Shown here: piece by piece, positions 42,301-50,906 of the stretch
How positions within the stretch are numbered: position 1 is the stretch's first letter
How the letters are laid out: every line of letters starts with the position of its first letter
From: Methylomagnum ishizawai
GTDB taxonomy: Bacteria; Pseudomonadota; Gammaproteobacteria; Methylococcales; Methylomonadaceae
Reading direction: 5' to 3'
DNA: 64,000 nt
Assembly (NCBI GenBank): GCA_945861705.1
Contig: CAMAVM010000005.1
Location: 39,902 to 103,901 of the forward strand
The notes under the pieces: generated by a model
The model's input: only the letters and a program-made list of their open reading frames with translations
Databases searched by the model: none
What the model was told of the DNA's origin: nothing
Program-made: the position numbers and the translations under genes

Positions 42301-43998
42301 TTATGGAACTATCCATCCATCCACAGGCGACAAATGCCCATCAGGAGATATTTTGACAATATAACTGCCTTTCGATGCAAACCGTTGCCCTGCCCCCAAG
42401 CTAAGATGTGGGTAAATACTGTTGGAGGAGAGCGTGGCTAACATGCCTTCAATCCGTTCGATGATATACGCCGAGGAAAAATTGTCGAGCAGGTGCATGA
42501 TAACTTCGGCTAATACTTGTGCGGAAAAAAATGTATTGGCTTGTAGACGTTCGTCCTCAAAGGGAATTTGTTTTGCTTTCAGCCAGGATTTGACGCGCAT
42601 AAGCTGTGCTTCCCTGACATCAGGCAATTCCCAAGGATATGTCAAGTATAACTTTGCTTTTGTGGCATCAGTGAGCTTGGACACAACTTCGCCCATAAGG
42701 TTTGCTGACCCATAAACAGCGGTGATTCCAGGTGGAAGTTCTTTAATTTCTCCCAAGGTTTCAAAATCTTCTTTGTTAAGCCATAACACTAAGATTCCAG
42801 TATCAAGTTTCTTGAACAAATCATTCCAAAATGCAGGTGTAAGTTCTTTGGAGCCTGGTACGACAATATCCTGCAAGCGCATATCATCGCTTTTTTGTAG
42901 CGCATCATGTAAAGCTTTTGCTGCCATTACACCTTGCCCGTTCTCCCTAAATACCTGGATGATAGGAACATTTTTTACTTTGGTTTGTGTGGTTTTTAGG
43001 TGATTTGCCAAAACCTCAGCTTCCAAGGTCAAGCCTTTGGAAAAATAAGTGGTATAAAAATCACTTTCCGATATGACGGGAACATCCGTATTAGGGAAAA
43101 GACAAGCCACTTCAAACCGTTCGCAAAATTGGTGGATGGGCTGCCAGCTTGAGGCACTGAGTCCGCCGACCATAGCCAAGACGGGCTGGGTCTTATAGTA
43201 TTTTTCCAATTGTGCGGGCCAGGTAGATTCTTCCCATTTTAACTCCCAGACATGCAAATCCCATTTGCGGTAGACCTGGTACATTTTATAAGCGCTGAAT
43301 TTAGCCCGTTTGGTGTTGTGCCGCGTGTCGGCGTTCTTGTCCTGAAAATAGCCCGTCAAGATGTCCAGCATGGTCTTACGTTTTGCCGGATCGACCCCTT
43401 CGGTGACCACTGTGGCAAAGTGCAGGGAAACATCGTCTACGCTGGGATTTGAGGAGGGTTCAGATTTTAGGTAAGCGGTCAGCGCAGCGATAGTATCAGC
43501 ATCCAAAGCATAACGCGGCATGAGTGGGTCAAGTTTGCGTCCCGATGGATCAACGCCTTCCCTGATCGCTTTAGCGAGGGTCTCATCCGTGTAAGGAATT
43601 CGGGAGCTTCCCGTATGCTTAAACGCTTTTGGCAATACCCCTCGTGTAGTTGACATCTCGGCTGGCTTGAACAATGCGGTTGCCGTTAACGACGGCACTT
43701 GTTTTCCACCTTCGCTAGAACCTAGCCGACTCCTGCGATGGCAACTGACGCAACTGAACTGGTCTCCGCTGATGGGTGCATCACCGCCGACAATAGCTTG
43801 AATGGGATCGCCTGAAGCTGTATGTCCGGTAAGATAGATTTGCTTGCCGATGTCCTGCATTTTGGCATTGGCACTTTTATTTTCAATCTCAGTCGATTGA
43901 TCCGCTGCTGCTATAGAGCAATTAAGCCCGATAGCGGCGATCAGACAGGCTTTGCCCCAATTAATGCCCGATTTACGAAGGAAACTAAGCATTCTCAA
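42301..43998 (-). CDS. Cytochrome c-periplasmic binding protein fusion
   Basis: 565 residues, exported (signal to about residue 31). The first domain is a class I cytochrome c with heme motif C83-V-S-C86-H87 and likely axial Met in DPLMPRY (M160). The second (about 190-560) resembles type I periplasmic ligand-binding proteins of amino-acid ABC transporters or ABC-type extracellular sensors (VLAMVGGLSASSWQPIHQFCE, YTTYFSKGLTLEAEVLANHL, NVPIIQVFREN). No transporter genes are nearby, so ligand sensing or electron delivery is more likely than uptake. The start overlaps the upstream gene by four bases (ATGA). Confidence 0.8.
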   Translation of the reverse strand: MRMLSFLRKSGINWGKACLIAAIGLNCSIAAADQSTEIENKSANAKMQDIGKQIYLTGHTASGDPIQAIVGGDAPISGDQFSCVSCHRRSRLGSSEGGKQVPSLTATALFKPAEMSTTRGVLPKAFKHTGSSRIPYTDETLAKAIREGVDPSGRKLDPLMPRYALDADTIAALTAYLKSEPSSNPSVDDVSLHFATVVTEGVDPAKRKTMLDILTGYFQDKNADTRHNTKRAKFSAYKMYQVYRKWDLHVWELKWEESTWPAQLEKYYKTQPVLAMVGGLSASSWQPIHQFCERFEVACLFPNTDVPVISESDFYTTYFSKGLTLEAEVLANHLKTTQTKVKNVPIIQVFRENGQGVMAAKALHDALQKSDDMRLQDIVVPGSKELTPAFWNDLFKKLDTGILVLWLNKEDFETLGEIKELPPGITAVYGSANLMGEVVSKLTDATKAKLYLTYPWELPDVREAQLMRVKSWLKAKQIPFEDERLQANTFFSAQVLAEVIMHLLDNFSSAYIIERIEGMLATLSSNSIYPHLSLGAGQRFASKGSYIVKISPDGHLSPVDGWIVP

Positions 43999-44555
43999 CT
44001 GTTTCCGGTCTTTGCTGGCATATTCAGGATCTCGCCGACCGTGATATGTTCTACGAAGAAATCACCAATACGTACAGCCAGTTTTTGCCCTGTTGCCACC
44101 ATTTTCCCTGGGTTTGCAAATAAAATGGTGAAAATCATGCCTAACTTAACCTGTTTTGAAGTTTGCCGTAACGAGCCAATGCGAGGCGTATTGGGTACTT
44201 CAAGTTTTATGCCACTTGCTTCAATGGTTACAGTCGGTTTGTTTTTGGTGTCTATCAAAGGTGCGGCTTTACCCGTATCAGTGACCTGAAAACGAAAATC
44301 CAGCATGTGTCCCGCAGCGGTGATATGGATGCCTTGCAGCTTCACACCCCAGCGTTCTTCAATTGCCGCAGCGTCACTTGCAGCCAGTGGCTTGGTGTCA
44401 ATATTTTTATCTTCATTGCTAAATGTGGGCATTGTTATTTGAATATCCTTATTAGCAGCAAGATATGAACTTACTGACAAGCCTGAAACAATTAGAATCC
44501 CTACGCACAAGATCAAGCGTCCAGCACGAGGATGTTTAACTGCAATGTGAGACAT
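43995..44555 (-). CDS. Membrane-anchored periplasmic protein of unknown function
   Basis: 186 residues. AAGGAG seven bases before the ATG at 44555 decides the start over an upstream in-frame ATG at 44612. One hydrophobic segment (about 13-33, LILCVGILIVSGLSVSSYLAA) anchors a periplasmic domain with beta-rich segments (WGVKLQGIHITAAGHMLDFRFQVTD). No known motif. Coupled by ATGA to the cytochrome c fusion gene, which suggests a physical partner of it. Confidence 0.7.
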   Translation of the reverse strand: MSHIAVKHPRAGRLILCVGILIVSGLSVSSYLAANKDIQITMPTFSNEDKNIDTKPLAASDAAAIEERWGVKLQGIHITAAGHMLDFRFQVTDTGKAAPLIDTKNKPTVTIEASGIKLEVPNTPRIGSLRQTSKQVKLGMIFTILFANPGKMVATGQKLAVRIGDFFVEHITVGEILNMPAKTGNS

Positions 44556-44616
44556 CGTTACTCCTTGATTATTGAATATAGAATCATAGATGATTTTGCG
44601 TACTTTGGTCATTTGA

Positions 44617-47600
44617 TTAAGGCTTCACACTCAGGGTGACCACACGAAGACTTGATTGCGCACCCAAATCGTCACTCACGCGATAGCCGTACCCGATACC
44701 GCTCAAATTATTGCCATTAGCCACTGTAACCGTTACCGTACCATCGCAATTGTTGGTGATGGTGCCTCTAGCGGCAGGGACAGTGCCAAGTGCAGGTTGA
44801 CCACATTGTGTGTTGGCGAGTACGTTAACGCCTGCTCCTACCGATGCGACAATTGTTGAGTTAGGGACAACATTACTTCCTATACCATCTGTAGGTATGT
44901 TAGTCACTTTGTTGGAATCGGTGTCATTAAGCGTAACCGCCATCCTTATCGTCCTGTTAGTGAGGACAGCACATCTATCTGGCGCAGTTGCCCCATTGTC
45001 GCTGATGTCGTACACACAGTTATCAGCCACAGTTGTAGGCGGCGCATCGGTACGCAGGTTAACAGTCGTACCTGTCGTGGGAAGGCTCAGGAGAATTCCA
45101 TCATTAGCGCGGTACCGAAAACTGGTGTTTGCCGACGTAGCCTTAATATACGTAAAAGAACCATTGGCATTCAAGTTTAACGTACCGCCACCTGACAGGC
45201 TGTTTGCAACGTACTGTGCAGATAAGGCGTTATTTTCCGCATCGGTATCATTCATCAATACACCCAAACCCAGAGACCCCGCGACATTAACTGAACGTAC
45301 CACATTAGGACGGTAAAGGAAGGTATCGCTGTTTGCTGTTGGAGCAGTGTTCGGCATTACATTGATGGTTGCCGCTGCTACATTGCTCTGGTTATTGACC
45401 GTCATCCCATCATTGGCGAGATAATTGAAGGTGTAAGTACCTGCCACCACACCATTGGTATTGAAACTAAAAGACCCGTCTGCATTAAGCATCAGCGCAC
45501 CTGCGGATGGCGATGACACAAGCATTGCAGATAGCGTATTGCTTTCAGTATCGCTATCATTAATAAGCACACCAGAAGCGGCTGAAACATTCAATACCTG
45601 TCCAGAGATAATAGTATATACGCCATCATTGGCAGCAATCGGTGGATCGTTGACTGGGTTGACGACAATAGTGACCAGAGTGTTATTGCTCTGCGTATTA
45701 ACATTTGAAGCTTTGTAAACAAAACTGTCAGAGCCGCTGAAATCAGAAACGGGTATATAGCTAAAACTGCCGTTGGGATTGATGATGAATGAAGCAGCGT
45801 GGGCAGGGGCCGATACCAGCTGCACGGTGAGTCCATTGCTTGGACTATCGTTGCCCAACACACCAGGGGCAGCAACAGTCAGCGGGTTGTCTTCGGCAAT
45901 GCCGTAGCTGTCAGGGGTGGTCGTAACATTAGTTGCACTGACGGTGATATTTACGGTGACTGTGTTGCTGCTCAAATCACCATCGGTGACATGATACGTA
46001 AAACTATCGACCGACGTTTGGCTGCCGTTATGGGTATAGGCGACAACGCCTTCTGAATTGACGGTTACTGTGCCATTGACTGGATTAGTGTCGATAACCG
46101 GAGTCAGCGGTGAGTTTTCCAGATCGGAATCATTCGCCAGCACGGGTATCGTAAGTGATCCGCCACTGCTAGCTATAGCAGTATCAGCCTGAGCTACAGG
46201 CGCATCGTTGATAGGGTTGATAGTCATAACAACAGTTACTACACCGCTTTCGTGTAACCCATCACTCAGCTTATAAGTAAAGCTGTCCGTGCCGTTATAG
46301 TTGCTGGTAGGTGTGTAGGAAAAAGAGCCGTTTGTATTCAAGGCAAGCGAACCGTGGCTGACATCCGTATCAAGAATAACTGATAGTGGATTATTTTGCG
46401 GGTCGGTATCGTTACCAAGAACACCAGGTGCTGCCGCCGTTAAAGTCGCTTCTTCATCAAGCATATAGCTATCATCCACGCCCACTGGATTTTGTCCGCT
46501 ATTGGCTAAGAGATTGTATGCCCCCAAGACATTAAGCATCCCGTACCCGTATTCGTTGTCTGGCCCAGGCGCGCCCAAATCGGTGGCTGAATCGGTCAAG
46601 GCAGACTCTAGGGCTGTGACATCAATATTGGGGAAAGAATCAAGCAACAGCGCCATGCCACCCGTGACATGGGGAGCAGCAAATGAAGTACCGCTAACAA
46701 CTGTATAAGAAGCCTGTCCGGCAAAAGTAAGGTCTGCTGTAACGACATCAACCCCAGGCGCGACAATATTTGGGAAAAGTGCGGCACTACACGCAGCCGG
46801 TGTTGGGCCTCGTGCGCTAAACGTAGCAATGGTGGAGTAATAATCGACCGCTCCGGTTGCAAAGCTTCCTGGATTATTGGCAGGACTGCTGCTTGATGAT
46901 ATTGCAGGACCACTATTGCCTGCGGCAAATACCACCGCAATCCCAGCCGTTTTCAGTGCCTGTATATCCGCCTGAAAACGAGTATCGCAAATACCGGATA
47001 GCGCGGTTTGAAAAGAACCGTTGACCACGTCGGGTGCATCGTCAGTCAGTGGATTATTGTCCGGGTCTAGCAGCCACTGAAAACTTTGGTGGAAATGGCT
47101 CTCAAGGGCTGTTCCCTGGTTATTAAAAATCTTGGCGGCAATCCATTTTGCCCCAGGTGCAACACCAATGGTTGTACCGCCTGTATCGCCGCCTAGTATC
47201 AGCCCCATAGTCTGGGTGCCATGACCACTCACCGCGCCTGCGTAATCCGTAGGTGTTGTATGTTGCCCGTGCGGATCGTACCAGCTATTAGTGCCTCCCC
47301 GCCATCTTGTGGCAAGATCAGGATGCACTACGTCTACGCCAGTATCCATATTGGCTACGACGACGCTTTGAGCGGTATGCCCCAGATCCCAAACTTCTGG
47401 CGCATGAACCGCAGACAGGTTCCATTCCGGTATTGCTAAAGATGTCGCGCCGGAAACAGGCACACTCAAAGTGGCATCCATATACACTCTGGCAACACCT
47501 GGCCGTTTAGCCAGTTTACGGATCATGCTCGCTGGTATTTTCGCCGCTACGCTATTAATGATCCATAACGGTTTGATGTCAGTCGCGCCATTGGCTTTTA

Positions 47601-47868
47601 AAAAAGCCAATAAGGCAGGCTGTTTCAGGTTGGCATGGTCGTGCATTGCTTGAACGATTTTTGCCCTGCGCTGCGCTTTGTCCCTATGTTTAAAGGCATT
47701 CGTGTTAGCGCGGGTTTTCAGGGTGACAATGACTGAGACTAACTGGTTAGGGGCAATAGTTTCTAATTGCGCTTCCAGTTCGGAATCAACAACCCCGGCT
47801 TGCAGGGGAATGTTAAAAGAAAGGCTCAATACTGTACCAATAATAAAACGAGCAATAAGTTGTTTCAT
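44617..47868 (-). CDS. Subtilisin-like serine protease with cadherin-like repeats
   Basis: 1083 residues from the ATG at 47868, preferred because a signal peptide then begins at residue 1 (MKQLIARF...LQAG). An I9-type propeptide (about 30-135) precedes an S8 catalytic domain with D175 (ANMDTGVDV), H216 (GHGTQT), oxyanion Asn in FAAGNSGP and S395 (GTSFAAPHVTGG). From about 460 on there are at least five Ig/cadherin-like repeats, recognised by VLGNDxDxxNxxL and GSFSYTP-type motifs. It may process or anchor other secreted proteins of the locus. First gene of the operon ending in the SCO gene; the 16-bp motif lies about 165 bases upstream. Confidence 0.92.
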   Translation of the reverse strand: MKQLIARFIIGTVLSLSFNIPLQAGVVDSELEAQLETIAPNQLVSVIVTLKTRANTNAFKHRDKAQRRAKIVQAMHDHANLKQPALLAFLKANGATDIKPLWIINSVAAKIPASMIRKLAKRPGVARVYMDATLSVPVSGATSLAIPEWNLSAVHAPEVWDLGHTAQSVVVANMDTGVDVVHPDLATRWRGGTNSWYDPHGQHTTPTDYAGAVSGHGTQTMGLILGGDTGGTTIGVAPGAKWIAAKIFNNQGTALESHFHQSFQWLLDPDNNPLTDDAPDVVNGSFQTALSGICDTRFQADIQALKTAGIAVVFAAGNSGPAISSSSSPANNPGSFATGAVDYYSTIATFSARGPTPAACSAALFPNIVAPGVDVVTADLTFAGQASYTVVSGTSFAAPHVTGGMALLLDSFPNIDVTALESALTDSATDLGAPGPDNEYGYGMLNVLGAYNLLANSGQNPVGVDDSYMLDEEATLTAAAPGVLGNDTDPQNNPLSVILDTDVSHGSLALNTNGSFSYTPTSNYNGTDSFTYKLSDGLHESGVVTVVMTINPINDAPVAQADTAIASSGGSLTIPVLANDSDLENSPLTPVIDTNPVNGTVTVNSEGVVAYTHNGSQTSVDSFTYHVTDGDLSSNTVTVNITVSATNVTTTPDSYGIAEDNPLTVAAPGVLGNDSPSNGLTVQLVSAPAHAASFIINPNGSFSYIPVSDFSGSDSFVYKASNVNTQSNNTLVTIVVNPVNDPPIAANDGVYTIISGQVLNVSAASGVLINDSDTESNTLSAMLVSSPSAGALMLNADGSFSFNTNGVVAGTYTFNYLANDGMTVNNQSNVAAATINVMPNTAPTANSDTFLYRPNVVRSVNVAGSLGLGVLMNDTDAENNALSAQYVANSLSGGGTLNLNANGSFTYIKATSANTSFRYRANDGILLSLPTTGTTVNLRTDAPPTTVADNCVYDISDNGATAPDRCAVLTNRTIRMAVTLNDTDSNKVTNIPTDGIGSNVVPNSTIVASVGAGVNVLANTQCGQPALGTVPAARGTITNNCDGTVTVTVANGNNLSGIGYGYRVSDDLGAQSSLRVVTLSVKP

Positions 47869-48028
47869 AGCGCAACATCCATTAAATAGAAACCCCATAT
47901 TCTGGGGATTAATGCCAGTAATCTGATGAGCTAAATGCGCTGACAGGATTAACCGACGGATACAATTAAATATTAATTAAACACAAAATAATTAGAGCTA
48001 GGTTATTCAAATTACAAGGTTTAAACAA

Positions 48029-48044
48029 TACGTAATAATACCTA
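48029..48044. promoter_or_regulatory. 16-bp inverted motif, site 2 of 4
   Basis: TACGTAATAATACCTA matches the 7-2-7 pattern also present at 22873, 59392 and 59615; with flanks it agrees with 59393-59411 at 15 of 19 positions. It is placed about 165 bases upstream of the protease operon. A transcription-factor site is inferred. Confidence 0.5.
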
Positions 48045-48070
48045 CACGAGAGATCATTAAGTTGGAGCAA

Positions 48071-48100
48071 GGTGGGATGGGCAGCGTTTTTCTGCCCACC
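48071..48100. repeat. GGTGGGCA-type hairpin, copy 1
   Basis: GGTGGGATGGGCAG pairs with CTGCCCACC around CGTTTTT; the inner GGGCAG/CTGCCC stem is exact. It belongs to the same repeat type as 48117-48145, both having GTGGGCA arms. Possible tandem transcription end of the cupredoxin operon. Confidence 0.5.
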
Positions 48101-48116
48101 TTTGTATTATCCAATT

Positions 48117-48145
48117 GTGGGCAAACGATGACACCGTTTGCCCAC
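48117..48145. repeat. GGTGGGCA-type hairpin, copy 2, perfect 11-bp arms
   Basis: GTGGGCAAACG (48117-48127) and CGTTTGCCCAC (48135-48145) are exact reverse complements with a 7-base loop. It lies 13 bases past the stop codon of the 48159-50309 frame, a position suited to a terminator on the minus strand, but the following bases are AATTGG rather than a T-run. Confidence 0.55.
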
Positions 48146-48158
48146 CCTATTTGACTAC

Positions 48159-50309
48159 TTAAGGTAAAGGCTTGATGTCGAATCCATCGATATCTTGATT
48201 ACCGTTAGTTAGGCTTTTAGGCACCGCTGTTCCATCGAAATAGACCGACCAAACACCGTTGTTGTAGTACACAATGTCTTCATCCTGCACGGCTAATGTT
48301 CCACCCGCTTGTTGAGTCAGCGTTACGTTACCAGCGAACGACACATAGAAGTGAACACTGTCCACGAACTTCAGGCCATCCACGTTGGAAGCGGAGGCAG
48401 ACGTATTGGCTGCTGGTACACCGATTGTCGAGAGATCAACCACCCGGCTAAACGCTGTTCCATTCCATAAGTAGATGTCGGCATTGTCAGCCGTGCCAGT
48501 CACGCTAGGCGGATTGCTTGCGCCAGGTGTGTTTGTGCTACCTGATGTGGAAAAGTACACCGTGTTGCCAGCGATATCGAAGGCATCGACATCATGGTTT
48601 GTATTCGTAAGGCCTTTAGCAGTGCCATCGAAAAATACCGACCAAGTACCGTTGTTGTTATACACGATGTCCTCATCCTGGACTGTACCAATACCAGGCA
48701 AGTTCGTGTCTGTAACGAATGACAAGTAGAAATGGGTGGCATCCACAATCTTCAACTCATCCACGTTGGCGGCAGAAGGTACGCCTTTAGTGGTAGCATC
48801 AACAACCCTAGTAAACGCCACTCCATTCCAGGAATAAATATCGGCATCATCAGCCGTACCACCCAAGCCTGTTGGGTTGGTGCTGCCAAAAGTCGAGAAA
48901 TAAACCACTGGTGTTGCAGCTACCGTAGTAGCATTAAGTGTAAAGGGTTGGCTTGCAAATACGCCCAACGCATCCGTCACTGTGACAGTTACTGTAGAAG
49001 AACCCGTAGCGTCTGGTGTTCCTGACAGGACACCGGTATTTGAGTCAATACTCAACCACACAGGGTTACCTGACAATGAGTAAGTGAGTGTGTCACCTGC
49101 ATCAATATCGTTACCAACTGTGGCATGATTGAAAAGCGTACCCACTACTGCGTTTTGTGTTGGGATTGTATTCAAGGTTGGTGCATCATTAACATTGCTT
49201 AGTGTGACAATAAAGCTTTGGCTTGCAAAATTATTAGCTGCACCCGATGAATCAGTCGCCTTGACAGTCACATTATTGTCCCCAACCTGAGCATTAGTCG
49301 GCACCCAACTAATTGCACCAGAAGTGGCATTGATAATCATGCCAGCAGGAGCTGAGACCAACGAGTAGCTTAACGTTTGACCAGCATCCACATCTGTAGC
49401 CGTCACTGTGTCGGTATAAGCTACATCTTCATCAGCCGTGGTTACAGCCGTTGAAGTGATGACAGGTGCATCGTTGACCGCAACTATATTGAGGTCTACC
49501 GTAGCAACATTACTCAAGAGATTATCAGGAGGAGTTGCCCCATCATCAACGTGGTAGGTAAAGCTAATGTGCCCATTGAAGTCTTGTGCTGGCGTGTAAC
49601 TAAAGCTACCGTCGGGATTTAGCGGGAAACCTACTGGTGCGTCAACTACCGCAATCGAGCTGGGTGGAAACGTATCATTGCCCAATACATTACCCGCTAT
49701 GACCGTATCCTCATTACCGGAAAACGCATCATTGACTGCCGTCAAAGTGGCTGTACTAGCCCCTACTTCGAGAAAGCTCATCAAGCCGCCTGCTTTAATG
49801 CCCGTGCCGTCCTTCGTTGAGAGATTATGCATACGCTCATAAAGTGGATAAACGCCTTCTGCCGCTGGGGTAAACAAGGCATCATGCGTCTTGCCAGCGG
49901 GAATCATCAAGGAATACTGATCGTGCGGAGCAGGCAATACATGACCGTCTTCAGCAACCACTTTCATGCTCGCGCCTTGAAGGATCATGCTATGGCTGCG
50001 TAAACCCATATTGATAAAACGGATCAGGGTAGTTCCCCCTGGACTGCCAGCAGACACCGTCGTTGGCTGGGCAGCAGGCGTTGGATCGACAAAAACCTCG
50101 CCATTCACCAAAAACCATTTCGGGTTGTAACCGATGGTGCTAGTACAAGGATTCGCTTTTTGTTCTGCTGGCGTTGCACAAGGTGCGCCATAAGTATTGC
50201 CAGCAACTCGGTCGTGCATAACAGGGTCAATTTCACTTAGAAATTCGACTACCTGTGTATCATAGTTAACACCAGGATAGGCTGTGTTAGCGGCTTCATC
50301 CTTAACCAT
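48159..50309 (-). CDS. Cupredoxin/Ig-like secreted protein, C-terminal part of a frameshifted gene
   Basis: This frame continues the 50249-50791 product after a one-base shift near 50312-50326; together they encode about 877 residues. This part holds the second cupredoxin domain (FLVNGEVFVDP, LMIPAGKTHDALFTP, GGLMSFLEV), a cadherin-like domain (NEDTVIAGNVLGND), two putative Ig domains (VNDAPVITS, VNDAPTLNTIPTQ) and two tandem modules of about 115 residues (VYFSTFGSTNP...VQDEDIVYNNNGTWSVFFDG). No HxH copper motif is present in either half, so a structural or docking role is more likely than catalysis. It is the last gene of the cupredoxin set. Confidence 0.8.
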   Translation of the reverse strand: MVKDEAANTAYPGVNYDTQVVEFLSEIDPVMHDRVAGNTYGAPCATPAEQKANPCTSTIGYNPKWFLVNGEVFVDPTPAAQPTTVSAGSPGGTTLIRFINMGLRSHSMILQGASMKVVAEDGHVLPAPHDQYSLMIPAGKTHDALFTPAAEGVYPLYERMHNLSTKDGTGIKAGGLMSFLEVGASTATLTAVNDAFSGNEDTVIAGNVLGNDTFPPSSIAVVDAPVGFPLNPDGSFSYTPAQDFNGHISFTYHVDDGATPPDNLLSNVATVDLNIVAVNDAPVITSTAVTTADEDVAYTDTVTATDVDAGQTLSYSLVSAPAGMIINATSGAISWVPTNAQVGDNNVTVKATDSSGAANNFASQSFIVTLSNVNDAPTLNTIPTQNAVVGTLFNHATVGNDIDAGDTLTYSLSGNPVWLSIDSNTGVLSGTPDATGSSTVTVTVTDALGVFASQPFTLNATTVAATPVVYFSTFGSTNPTGLGGTADDADIYSWNGVAFTRVVDATTKGVPSAANVDELKIVDATHFYLSFVTDTNLPGIGTVQDEDIVYNNNGTWSVFFDGTAKGLTNTNHDVDAFDIAGNTVYFSTSGSTNTPGASNPPSVTGTADNADIYLWNGTAFSRVVDLSTIGVPAANTSASASNVDGLKFVDSVHFYVSFAGNVTLTQQAGGTLAVQDEDIVYYNNGVWSVYFDGTAVPKSLTNGNQDIDGFDIKPLP

Positions 50310-50791
50310 CGCGCCATAAAGCCCATCTGCACTTGTTTAGCAGGATGGGTTCCTGTTTGATAGGCATAGCTACCGGATCTCAAGTTATTCCAGATGTAAT
50401 CACCGGACGAAGCAGGTGCAACTTCATGGGTAAAAGAACGTACTCGATTGCCGATCATAACAGGAACCATGTCGGCTTCTGTTTGCCCTGGGATCACCAG
50501 AGAAGTCGGTTCAGTCAAAGTGTTCTGGAGATGGACTGTCAAACTGGCATCCGCTACGTTTAATTGCGGGCCAGGTGCTGTATAAGCTGCATCTCCGCTG
50601 GCTGGGCAGGCATTAGCAGGATAAGTGGTGGTATTGCTTACATCCGCATAACCCCACATCTTAACGACACTGCCGTCAGGCATATTCTTGTCGAAAGTAC
50701 CCGCGCAAAGCCAGTATTCTGCTCCCAGCGCATTGCCGCAGGCCAAAGCCACAGCACCCGCCAAGAGACTACGTTTTATCTTCGTTTTCAT
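50249..50791 (-). CDS. Cupredoxin-like secreted protein, N-terminal part of a frameshifted gene
   Basis: Signal peptide MKTKIKRSLLAGAVALACGNALGA cut near residue 24 (listed here only as landmark residues 1-24), then one cupredoxin domain (SLVIPGQTEAD, SGSYAYQTGTHPAKQVQMG). After QVQMG the frame reads FMARWLRM and ends soon after; shifting by one base restores LYGAMVKDEA, matching EMGLVGALIV at the same place in the neighbouring 50907-52250 protein. Start chosen at 50791, with GAGG upstream; the open frame begins at a TTG at 50809. Either a mutation or a base-calling error in a GGG run. Confidence 0.75.
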   Translation of the reverse strand: MKTKIKRSLLAGAVALACGNALGAEYWLCAGTFDKNMPDGSVVKMWGYADVSNTTTYPANACPASGDAAYTAPGPQLNVADASLTVHLQNTLTEPTSLVIPGQTEADMVPVMIGNRVRSFTHEVAPASSGDYIWNNLRSGSYAYQTGTHPAKQVQMGFMARWLRMKPLTQPILVLTMIHR

Positions 50792-50906
50792 AGGTGATAA
50801 CCTCATCAAATAATCTGTTATTTAATCGTTTGGTCAATCGGATTCTTTTGCCGCTCTATTAATAAGCTACGGGCAGCGCTAGATTCCTAAACCGTTCTCT
50901 AAATCG

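Noticed and set aside
42301..43998. Solute-binding subunit of an ABC importer
   Set aside because: No permease or ATPase genes are nearby, and the N-terminal heme domain is not found in ordinary transport receptors.
50312..50326. Programmed -1 frameshift in the cupredoxin gene
   Set aside because: No canonical slippery heptamer or clear downstream structure was seen; a single-base loss is simpler.
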